Assembly: GCF_900109725.1 (NCBI RefSeq)
Contig: NZ_FOBC01000024.1
Coordinates: 1-52,078, forward strand
From: Halomonas daqiaonensis
GTDB taxonomy: Bacteria; Pseudomonadota; Gammaproteobacteria; Pseudomonadales; Halomonadaceae
DNA: 52,078 bases
Reading direction: 5' to 3'
Shown here: one piece after another, positions 16,057 through 23,186 of the stretch
Position numbering within the stretch: the stretch's first letter is position 1
How the letters are laid out: every line of letters begins with the position of its first letter
The notes under the pieces: generated by a model
Databases searched by the model: none
Told to the model about the DNA's origin: nothing
The model's input: the letters and a program-made list of their open reading frames with translations, nothing else
Position numbers and translations under genes: made by a program

Positions 16057-16776
16057 ATGATCATGACACTCAAGCCAACCGTCGGACAGCGCTTCCGTAA
16101 ACGCCACCCCGACAATCCCGCGCTACGCCTGTGGTTCGATCAGTACTACCACGACATGCGGGTCCAGACCTCATGGGGACCGTTGATCGAGAACTACCTG
16201 TATACCCTCCTCCGGGTGATGAACCGAGCACGCCACGCCAATAGTCGAACCTACGCGATCCGCATCGATCTGCGTTTCCCCGAGGCCATGCCGGTCAGTT
16301 CCCTGTTGGCCAGTAATGCCGCGATGAACAAATTCTTCAAGGGACTGGACTGGGAACACGGCCTGATCAAGCTCAAGTACCCGCATGACATGCGCTACGT
16401 GTGGGTACGGGAGCAGAAGAACAGTGACAAGCCCCATTACCACGTCCTGCTGTTGTTCAACGGCAATGCCCTGCAAAGCCTCGGGCCGTTAAGCGCCTAC
16501 GTCGGCAAGGGCGCCACGGAGGCATTCGCAGCGGACACCCTCTACCACCGCATTGTGCGCGCGTGGGAAGGGGTCATCGGCTGGCCAGCGGAACATATGG
16601 TGGGACTGGTCAACGTCTCCAGGGATAAGGTCACCGAAAAGGTCATTACCTTTGACTTCAAGAAAGACGACCAGGCCACCTTCGAGCAGCTCTTCTTCGC
16701 GGCGAGCTATCTGTGCAAGGCGCACACCAAACCCATCGCTCAAGGGGTGCATTGCTGCGATGGGAGTCGCCGGTAG
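16057..16776 (+). CDS. Inovirus Gp2 / YagK-YfjJ family protein, putative HUH-type replication protein
   Basis: This 239-residue protein resembles the inovirus Gp2 family found on satellite-like islands (YfjJ, YagK in E. coli). Visible motifs are HYH at residues 127-129 in KPHYHVLLLFN, an HUH-like metal site, and SYLCK at 217-221, matching the YxxK nucleophile motif of rolling-circle Rep proteins. That reading is mine; the family's activity is not firmly established. The start is taken at the ATG at 16057 after AGGAG; a second in-frame ATG lies at 16063. Upstream lies a structured non-coding region. DUF3987 follows about 330 bases later, as in CP4-57, where the two genes are neighbours. Confidence 0.78.
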   Translation: MIMTLKPTVGQRFRKRHPDNPALRLWFDQYYHDMRVQTSWGPLIENYLYTLLRVMNRARHANSRTYAIRIDLRFPEAMPVSSLLASNAAMNKFFKGLDWEHGLIKLKYPHDMRYVWVREQKNSDKPHYHVLLLFNGNALQSLGPLSAYVGKGATEAFAADTLYHRIVRAWEGVIGWPAEHMVGLVNVSRDKVTEKVITFDFKKDDQATFEQLFFAASYLCKAHTKPIAQGVHCCDGSRR

Positions 16777-17108
16777 CCACCCTCCTGCCCAACCACATAA
16801 GACTAATGTCTAGTGACCAAACGCCAGCCTTAATTTGGCTTTCTCCTATCTCAGTGGGCGGAATTCTTCGCCGATTCCTCTATGCCACTGCTTTTTTCGC
16901 TATGCCATAGCGAGAATATCAACAGCACCGGGGCAAGAGCTGTATGGAATACAATTCCTCAATCACAGAAAACACTCAATGTCAATAGATGTACTTGATT
17001 ATCTACTCCGAAATTAAGCACAGCTCCTGACGAGCATTGCCGGGCTTCTCTACTGTGGCGATGTCGAGTTTGATGCTCGGCATTTTCAACAACCACAGGA
17101 GATGCCAC
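16777..17108. other. Gene-free stretch between the Gp2-like and DUF3987 genes
   Basis: No convincing gene is seen. The stretch has lower GC than its neighbours, contains the hairpin cgctatgccatagcg (16899-16913) and probably the promoter for the DUF3987 gene. The 12-base word aaattaagcaca at 17011-17022 recurs at 19592-19603 upstream of the AlpA-like gene, possibly a shared regulatory word. Confidence 0.35.
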
Positions 17109-18557
17109 ATGGCCTATCCGTTTAATCAACACCCTCGCCTGCTGCTACCACCGGGACAGCTCCACTTGAATGAACCTGCAGATACACTTTTTGTACGAGC
17201 GGCGATGGAACTGAGCAATAACCTACAGGTACCACTTGACATGGTGCTGTATGCATTGGCGTCGGTGATCAGCACCACAGCTCAAGGACCCTACCGTGTC
17301 CGGTTACCAAATGGTCAGATCAAACCACTCAGCTTGGCGGTTCTGATCATCGTTGCCTCGGGTGGACGTAAGTCGACGCTGCTCAAGCACTTGCTCGCTG
17401 CGATACTGAAAATCGAACGGGAGGAGCGTCAAGCCTACCACAAGCGCTTGGAGAGCTATGAAGCTGAGCTGGCCCAGTGGGAGGCAGAACGTGATGGTCT
17501 ATTGCGTGCCATGAAACATCAGCGCAGCAAGGGGCTTCCGACCGAGGAGGCCAAACAAGCCCTGAATGAACATGAGACCTTGAAACCGACTCGTCCGCGA
17601 CGGTTTCGTCTGGTCTTCGAGGATACCAGCCCATCCCCCTTGTTCACCCACCTCGCGAAGGGAATGCCCAGTGCCAGCCTGATTACGGCAGAAGGCCAGA
17701 CGCTGTTCGATAGCGCGATGCTCAAGTCCGTAGGTAAAATATGTGGGCTGAACAGTGGAGATCACGTAACCGTGGATCGTGCCAACCAGCCACCGCTAGA
17801 GCTGGATGAGGTAAGCTTAGGGATTTTGGCCATGACGCAACCTGGCGCCCTCCAGAAACACCTCGAGACCATGGGTGAAGAGGCAAGAGAGATCGGGCTC
17901 TATGCTCGTATGCTGGTTTGCAAGCCAGCATCCCTAAATGGTCAGCGTTTTCTCGACCCAGAAGCCCCCACCCCAACCTGGGATGCGTGGCGGGAATGCG
18001 AGGCGCGACTGGAAGCGCTGACTCGGGAAAATCTCCAATTGCTGCGTGCTCCCGAAACAGAGCCCACTATCGTAACCTTTGACGATGAAGCGGGGAGCAT
18101 GTGGGTTCAGTATCACAATGAGATCGAGGCGGAAATGCGGCCGGAGGGTCGCTTCCCTCACAGCCAGGATCACGCTTCCAAGATATCGGAAATAACCGCA
18201 CGGATTGCTGCGAGTCTTCACCTGCTTATAGCACAGGATGACCTAATCACCAAAGCGACGCTGCTGCAGGCCATCGACTTGTCCAACTGGTCCTCAATGC
18301 AATTCCATGAGGTGTTCGAACCATTACCACAGGTGTGCCGGGATGCTCAACTCCTCAACGTGTGGTTTCAGGATCACCGCAATCGAAACATCCGTTTCCT
18401 GCCCCGCACGTGGGTCCGCCAGCGGTGCCCGAATTCGTTGCGCAAACGCGACCGACTCTTGGGGGCCCTTGATGAATTGCAGGCGCATGGACAAGTCATG
18501 CAATTCATGGACGGCAAGACTGGAATGCTGGACTTGATGCCTTGGATGCCATTCTAA
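17109..18557 (+). CDS. DUF3987 (YfjI-like) protein
   Basis: This 482-residue protein fits DUF3987, a family of degenerate primase-helicase-like ATPases on phages and islands. The N-terminal part has VPLDMVLYALASVISTTAQG and a P-loop-like VASGGRKSTLLKHLL in which the usual GK is RK. A long charged coiled-coil-like stretch (about 95-155) follows, then LITAEGQTLFDSA with a possible acidic Walker B. The ATG at 17109 has AGGAG seven bases upstream. The pairing with a YfjJ-like gene matches CP4-57. A role in island replication is inferred. A terminator follows. Confidence 0.82.
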   Translation: MAYPFNQHPRLLLPPGQLHLNEPADTLFVRAAMELSNNLQVPLDMVLYALASVISTTAQGPYRVRLPNGQIKPLSLAVLIIVASGGRKSTLLKHLLAAILKIEREERQAYHKRLESYEAELAQWEAERDGLLRAMKHQRSKGLPTEEAKQALNEHETLKPTRPRRFRLVFEDTSPSPLFTHLAKGMPSASLITAEGQTLFDSAMLKSVGKICGLNSGDHVTVDRANQPPLELDEVSLGILAMTQPGALQKHLETMGEEAREIGLYARMLVCKPASLNGQRFLDPEAPTPTWDAWRECEARLEALTRENLQLLRAPETEPTIVTFDDEAGSMWVQYHNEIEAEMRPEGRFPHSQDHASKISEITARIAASLHLLIAQDDLITKATLLQAIDLSNWSSMQFHEVFEPLPQVCRDAQLLNVWFQDHRNRNIRFLPRTWVRQRCPNSLRKRDRLLGALDELQAHGQVMQFMDGKTGMLDLMPWMPF

Positions 18558-18612
18558 CCGCCGACGGCTCAATTCGTAATGCCAAAGCTGTAATTCAGGC
18601 ATTATACAAGCG

Positions 18613-18650
18613 ATGCCCCCACCCTTCGGGATGGGGGCATTTTGCGTTTT
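18613..18650 (+). terminator. Rho-independent terminator after the DUF3987 gene
   Basis: atgccccc (18613-18620) pairs with gggggcat (18633-18640) around a CTTCGG-containing loop, followed by TTTTGCGTTTT. It lies between the convergent DUF3987 and unknown genes and could serve mainly the former. Confidence 0.85.
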
Positions 18651-18697
18651 ATGTCACGCGAATAAGCTGTATAGAGCAGTCAGCGTACAGTCAGTGG

Positions 18698-19426
18698 CTA
18701 CTTACGAGGGCGACTTTTGCTTCGGTCAAACTTATCATAAACCGATTTAACATCTTTAGTATGTTCTAATAGATCATAAATTTCGTCCATGAGTTTATCG
18801 CCCTTCTGTCGGACGGGAAAATGCTGCTCCTCAGCGATACGCTCAATCGCCTTGGCAAGCGTTCGGGCTGCATGGTCAGTATCAGCCCAACCTCTTTGTG
18901 CGTCTGGATGGTGCTCTAGCTGTGCTTTAACCAAGGCGATAAGGATGACGTCTTCTTCATTCCGCTTCAATGATCTGGCATTCCCACCGCTTTTTACTTT
19001 TTCGGCATGGGCACGCTCTCTTCTTCCACAAAAATCTTCGGCACATGCCCAGTGATAGAACCCCCACCCCAAAGATTCTGCCATCTCAACAGAAATCTCA
19101 ATGTGATGCTTTATACGGGCACCCCCCTCAGGCATATCCTTCCGCTCGGAATAATACTGAATCATTAGGTGTCGAAAATAGGCTTCCTGGACCTGTGAAG
19201 CAAACCAATGCCAGCACATCTCCTCAGTAAGATTCATTGGACGGTCAAGTATTTCTGGCTCATCCAAACGCCAGTATTCTTTTGGGTTAACTACTCCGTT
19301 AAAAATATCATCCTCAATATCCTCAAGAGAAGGACCAGGAGCAATGCCATTAATGGCAAATTTACGATCTCGCAATTTTTTTTGTAGCTGAAGGGCCTTT
19401 ATATTCATGTTGGAAATGAGATCCAC
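18698..19426 (-). CDS. Unknown protein, candidate island cargo
   Basis: This 242-residue, probably soluble and mostly helical protein is not recognised. It is rich in Trp, His and acidic residues in the middle (MCWHWFASQVQEAYFRHLM, and GWGFYHWACAEDFCGRR) and ends in a strongly basic tail. The GTG at 19426 is chosen because AGGAGG lies four bases upstream; an ATG at 19408 is the alternative, and the frame open to 19567 would add an unlikely hydrophobic stretch. Local base composition is AT-richer than the rest of the window. It is the only gene in the island without a plausible maintenance role, between DUF3987 and the AlpA-like gene, the place where satellite islands often carry defence or accessory genes. 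Function unknown. Confidence 0.65.
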   Translation of the reverse strand: MDLISNMNIKALQLQKKLRDRKFAINGIAPGPSLEDIEDDIFNGVVNPKEYWRLDEPEILDRPMNLTEEMCWHWFASQVQEAYFRHLMIQYYSERKDMPEGGARIKHHIEISVEMAESLGWGFYHWACAEDFCGRRERAHAEKVKSGGNARSLKRNEEDVILIALVKAQLEHHPDAQRGWADTDHAARTLAKAIERIAEEQHFPVRQKGDKLMDEIYDLLEHTKDVKSVYDKFDRSKSRPRK

Positions 19427-19666
19427 AAAGCCTCCTATCAAACAGTATAAATACAGACCTTGAATATACCCTATTATCAAACAAAACAACACATAAGAAC
19501 AACTTTTCCGGGCTGCCATAGCCTGCCACACACAGACACCTCGCTCACAAAAAAACAACAATGTCAAGAGGAGCGCTTCTTCCTTTATTAAAAATTAAGC
19601 ACAAAGATTAAAGCGCGCAAATGATCCCGCCATGATCTCCCAGACCATTAAGCCAAGGTAGTGAGC

Positions 19667-19975
19667 ATGAGCAACAAACTACTTAGACCAGAGCACGTGG
19701 CTGAACGCTTGGGGATGAGCCTCAGCTGGGTGTATGGCAACAAACACAGCATCGGCTATGTCCAACTGGGCAACGCCGTTCGCTTTGAGTCCGAGGTGGT
19801 TGAGGAGTACGCTAAACGTTGCAGGCGCGGTCCTCAGCGGAAGGAGGACCGGAAATGGGATACACAGTCTCGCACAGGAAAGATCGCGGCGCGTGGGTCG
19901 TCCGCTGCACAGTCAACGGCCAGCGTACTCAGCGAACTTTTCGCACAGAAGGAGAAGCAAGGCAGTACGCGCTGA
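19667..19975 (+). CDS. AlpA-like helix-turn-helix regulator / excisionase
   Basis: This 102-residue protein begins with LLRPEHVAERLGMSLSWVYG, a MerR/AlpA-type helix-turn-helix, followed by QLGNAVRFESEVVEEYAKR, the usual second half of the excisionase fold. Such proteins bind att or promoter DNA, and in CP4-57 AlpA promotes excision by raising integrase expression. The C-terminal 50 residues are polar and probably disordered. An ATG at 19667 is preferred over the GTG at 19661. Its 3' end overlaps the integrase start by about 120 bases in another frame, so the two are co-transcribed. Confidence 0.75.
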   Translation: MSNKLLRPEHVAERLGMSLSWVYGNKHSIGYVQLGNAVRFESEVVEEYAKRCRRGPQRKEDRKWDTQSRTGKIAARGSSAAQSTASVLSELFAQKEKQGSTR

Positions 19976-20853
19976 AGGCAGAGGCTCAGCGCCAGGAGGA
20001 CGAGTTCAATGGTGTCATGGGCCGCAAGCCCAAGTACACCTTCTCCGAGGGGCTGCAGCGCATGGTCAGCGAATACGATGTCCGCTCTCAGAAGCAGCAC
20101 ATCCTGCTGGTTGCCAGGTGGATGGATGAGCATGCCCCTGGCGTGATCGTTGGGCAGGAGCTGCTGGACGCAGCGCGAAGGATGCAGAAGGCTCTCAAGG
20201 AGAAGGGACTGGCGCAGTCGACCATCAACAACCGCACTCAGGTCGTCAAGCGGGTACTCTCGCTGTCGTACCGCGAGTGGGACTGGATCGACCTGCCGCT
20301 GGACGGCAAGCTCCGCAAGCCATCTCCCAAAAACGAGCGCCATATCTACCTGTCCGAGAAGGAGCTCGCCGAACTGCTTGCAGCAGTGCCGGAGCGCTAC
20401 AAGATCGAGCGGAAGGTCATTCTGCTGGCGATGCTGACCGGCATGAGGCGTGGGGAGTTGATGGCACTGGAATCAGGGAACGTCTACAACGGCCGCATCG
20501 TGCTCAGGCCCAACCAGACGAAAAACGGGAAACCAAGGATCATCCCCTTGACGGATGAAGCTCTACCGCTGGTGGAAGGCCTGCCGTTTGATACGACTGG
20601 CGATAGGGTACGTGGTGCATTCGAGAAAGCCAGGGAGAAGATTGGTCGCCCTGATATTCGCTTTCACGATTTGCGTCACTGCTACGCCTCACTGCTGGCC
20701 AGCAAGGGTGAAGCGCTGACAAGCATCAGGGATCTACTGGGTCATTCGTCCCTAACGGTGACAAGCCGTTATGCCCATGCAGATCCGGCAAGGTGGGAAG
20801 GTGTGGTAGCGAAGTTGCCGCGGATCAGCAACCAAACCGCAACCACACATTGA
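19855..20853 (+). CDS. Tyrosine recombinase (island integrase)
   Basis: This 332-residue integrase has an N-terminal arm-binding segment, a core-binding SAM-like domain (about 60-150) and a catalytic domain with all key residues: Arg198 in TGMRRGEL, Lys223 in TKNGK, His271 and Arg274 in FHDLRHCYAS, His297 in LGHSS and the nucleophile Tyr306 in SRYAH. The ATG at 19855 follows GGAGG; the ATG at 19819 is less well supported. The gene points towards tRNA-Ile2, ending 40 bases from the tRNA 3' end, the normal position for an element integrated in that tRNA. It overlaps the AlpA-like gene. Confidence 0.92.
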   Translation: MGYTVSHRKDRGAWVVRCTVNGQRTQRTFRTEGEARQYALKAEAQRQEDEFNGVMGRKPKYTFSEGLQRMVSEYDVRSQKQHILLVARWMDEHAPGVIVGQELLDAARRMQKALKEKGLAQSTINNRTQVVKRVLSLSYREWDWIDLPLDGKLRKPSPKNERHIYLSEKELAELLAAVPERYKIERKVILLAMLTGMRRGELMALESGNVYNGRIVLRPNQTKNGKPRIIPLTDEALPLVEGLPFDTTGDRVRGAFEKAREKIGRPDIRFHDLRHCYASLLASKGEALTSIRDLLGHSSLTVTSRYAHADPARWEGVVAKLPRISNQTATTH

Positions 20854-20892
20854 TTAAATGTGAGCCTTGGTCACGCAACCACTTAATTTCAA

Positions 20893-20969
<77 letters not shown>

Positions 20970-21182
20970 TTTTTGAGGAAGGTGCGTCGAAACGCCGGAG
21001 TATGATAGCGAAAGGCGAAGGAGGTGGCCATAGCCCGCCGCCCTCGCCTGGCCGAATGTCCCGCCGCGACACCGCCTCCCTCGGCTGCGCCCCGCTGCAG
21101 ACCTGCCCTTCTGGAAATCGAACGGTACGAGGTCGTCCCCTTTCCGGTTTCCCTGCCCTTCCGGCACTGAGCCGGGAAAGGA
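20970..21182. other. Gene-free stretch between tRNA-Ile2 and the propeller-like protein gene
   Basis: No gene is supported here. The sequence should contain the tRNA promoter on the minus strand (21000-21010 upstream area) and the 3' untranslated part of the minus-strand gene that ends at 21183. Confidence 0.4.
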
Positions 21183-22226
21183 TCAGGGCACGGTGATTTC
21201 CAGGATCGTGTAGGGCGCCTCACAGGCGTGGCGCTCGTCGCGTTCGTCGATGCTGCCCAGGCCCAGGTGGCGGTCGTTGTCGTAGGCGACGAACAGGCGA
21301 TCATGGTCCAGCACCGCCAGGCCCTCGGCCTTGTGTTCGAATTCCAGTTCCGTGCCCGCCGGGGTGGTGACCAGGGTCGGGCGCCGACCGGCCCGGAAAT
21401 CCTCCAGGCTGATCTCCCACAGGTACCCGCCGATGTGCTCCTCGCCGTCTTCCTCCACTTCGTAGCTGTTCAGGAGATACAGCCGCGCATGGTAGGGGTC
21501 GTACTCCAGGCTCGATAGGCCGCAGTCGTAGCGGACCGCGGGATGCTCGCTCGGGTCGAAGGCATAGTGCTCGCGCATCTTGTCGATGAATACCAGATTG
21601 CCGCTTTCGCTGATCTCGTAGTGGGCTCCCACGACCCGGCTCACGTAGTCGAAGTCATCGTGGGCGCGACCCTGCTCGCGCACGCCGAACAGCAGCAGGC
21701 CGTCGCCCCGCTCCCCAGGGATCGCGGCGAGCCCCTCGATCTTGTAGTAGGGAAAACCGAGGGCGGCATTCAGCTTGTTCCGAAGCTCCAGCGACCCTTC
21801 CACGCCGTCGCGCGGGTCGGGGTCCACTACCTGCACCCGATCAGGCTCGCCCAGCGGCCAGATCAGCAGATGATTGTAGTCGTTCAGTGCATGGCTCTCG
21901 TCGTCGATGCGATCGAAGCCGGTGGTGGCCAGCACGTGACGGCCGTCGGCGGTCAGCGCGAAGTCCTCGTACTTGGTGGCTTGCTTGATCAGCGGCTGCG
22001 TAAAGTAAGTCAGTTGGGTGTCGTCGGGCCCTTCGGGGGTGAGGGGCAACGCGAAGACGGCCGAGCGTCGCTCACCGGGAATCGGCTTGTCGCTGGCCAG
22101 CAGCAAGCGCTCGCCGTCGTAGGCCACCGCAGAGACCTCGGCGTTCACGATCCGCCCCTGTTCATCCTTGAGGCCGGCGGGAAAGCAGTGGATGGTTCCC
22201 TGCTGCACTATCCTGGCATTCGCCAT
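21183..22226 (-). CDS. Hypothetical protein, probably a beta-propeller
   Basis: This 347-residue protein is not assigned to a named family with confidence. It has repeated blade-like segments ending in hydrophobic pairs (VSAVAYDGERLLLAS, KIEGLAAIPG, AEGLAVLDHDRLFVAYDND), similar in style to esterase-like phytase or DUF3616-type propellers. It has no signal peptide. The start at 22226 has GAGGAG seven bases upstream and is preferred to the ATG at 22247. It is a single gene divergent from the FhuF-type gene, whose Fur-box region is shared. An iron link is only positional. Confidence 0.7.
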   Translation of the reverse strand: MANARIVQQGTIHCFPAGLKDEQGRIVNAEVSAVAYDGERLLLASDKPIPGERRSAVFALPLTPEGPDDTQLTYFTQPLIKQATKYEDFALTADGRHVLATTGFDRIDDESHALNDYNHLLIWPLGEPDRVQVVDPDPRDGVEGSLELRNKLNAALGFPYYKIEGLAAIPGERGDGLLLFGVREQGRAHDDFDYVSRVVGAHYEISESGNLVFIDKMREHYAFDPSEHPAVRYDCGLSSLEYDPYHARLYLLNSYEVEEDGEEHIGGYLWEISLEDFRAGRRPTLVTTPAGTELEFEHKAEGLAVLDHDRLFVAYDNDRHLGLGSIDERDERHACEAPYTILEITVP

Positions 22227-22316
22227 GTCGTGCTCCTCTGGATTCATTGATGACTCACCCTACTACGGTGAAACGTGCGCCGGGAACCGCTCGGGAAGCA
22301 AGACAGCCACTTTATT

Positions 22317-22335
22317 GATAATGATTATTGTTTGT
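22317..22335. promoter_or_regulatory. Fur-box-like operator upstream of fhuF
   Basis: gataatgattattgtttgt closely follows the 19-bp Fur consensus in its left half and lies 35 bases before the fhuF start in an AT-rich promoter region. Confidence 0.75.
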
Positions 22336-22370
22336 ATAATAGAGCTTTCCGCGGATCCTATGGTCTCGCC

Positions 22371-23114
22371 ATGCCCTCAATCCTGGCCCAGCTCTACGTC
22401 GGCCCCCTGCAGCACCTCGCCCCGCCGACGATGGGGTTGGAGGCGCCCGATGGCGTGCCCGCCCAAGCCCTTATCGACCCGGCCTATCTGGATACGCTAT
22501 TGGAACGATTCGGCGCCCAGTACGGTCACGGCGACCGCCGGGCGGTGGCCTCGCTGTGGTCGAAGTGGCACTTCAGCGCCCTGGCGGCCCACGGCCTGGC
22601 GGCCAACCTGCTGCTCGCGCGCGACCTGCCGCTGGGCCTGGACGAGCTCCATCTCCAGCAATCTCCCGAGGGCCAGACCATAGGGTACAGCCTTCGTCAC
22701 GCCGGCCGCCCCCTGGCCAAGCTCGATGACCTGTCGCGCTTCGCCACCCTGCTCGAGGGCCACCTGGAACCACTGATCGAGGCGCTGGCCGCGGCCAGCG
22801 GCGCCTCGCCCAAGGTGTTCTGGAGCAATGCCGGCAACTACCTCGAGTACTTTGCCGGCGCCCTGAAGGACCATCCCCTGGCCTCTCCCGGTATTGCCGA
22901 ACCCGCCCGGGAACTGATGGCGAGCCGCACGCTGCCCGGCGGCGGTCGCAACCCGCTCTATCGTCCGGTGCGCTACGTCGAGGGCGATATCGCCGGAAAC
23001 CCCCGACGAGTGCGTCGTCTGTGCTGCATCCGCTATCTGATCGATGAACTGGGCGTCTGCGGCAACTGCCCGCTGGCCTGCCGAGACAGGGCCCGCTCCC
23101 TCGAAACACCCTGA
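22371..23114 (+). CDS. fhuF: FhuF-type siderophore ferric iron reductase
   Basis: This 247-residue cytoplasmic protein should release iron from imported ferric siderophores by reduction. The family [2Fe-2S] cluster motif is at the C-terminus: Cys218-Cys219, then Cys230 and Cys233 in LCCIRYLIDELGVCGNC, the C-C-x10-C-x2-C pattern of FhuF. An extra Cys237 follows. The ATG at 22371 is chosen because homologous sequence begins there and the Fur box lies just upstream; the frame open to 22275 would run through that box. It converges on the TonB receptor gene, with a hairpin between. Confidence 0.88.
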   Translation: MPSILAQLYVGPLQHLAPPTMGLEAPDGVPAQALIDPAYLDTLLERFGAQYGHGDRRAVASLWSKWHFSALAAHGLAANLLLARDLPLGLDELHLQQSPEGQTIGYSLRHAGRPLAKLDDLSRFATLLEGHLEPLIEALAAASGASPKVFWSNAGNYLEYFAGALKDHPLASPGIAEPARELMASRTLPGGGRNPLYRPVRYVEGDIAGNPRRVRRLCCIRYLIDELGVCGNCPLACRDRARSLETP

Positions 23115-23131
23115 CCACTACGCAAAGAGCT

Positions 23132-23159
23132 GGGCCCACCCCGTTGCCGGGATGGGCCC
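23132..23159. terminator. Hairpin between convergent fhuF and TonB receptor genes
   Basis: gggccca pairs with tgggccc around an inner ccccg / cggga stem. It lies between the two convergent stop codons and may serve both strands; there is no long T tract. Confidence 0.6.
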
Positions 23160-23186
23160 TCGTTCCATGCCTGGTCGTGGAAAGGC

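Larger units (their letters stand above)
11640..20892. mobile_element. CP4-57-like integrated island next to tRNA-Ile2
   Basis: The right boundary is taken at the 3' end of tRNA-Ile(CAU), 40 bases from the integrase gene. The left boundary is uncertain and is placed just beyond radC. The contents are an integrase, an AlpA-like protein, DUF3987 (YfjI-like), an inovirus Gp2/YfjJ-like protein, DUF932, ERF, a YqaJ exonuclease and RadC. This combination recalls E. coli CP4-57 and CP4-6. There are no capsid, packaging or transfer genes, so it is a satellite-like or degraded element. I could not find a second copy of the tRNA 3' end by eye. Confidence 0.6.
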
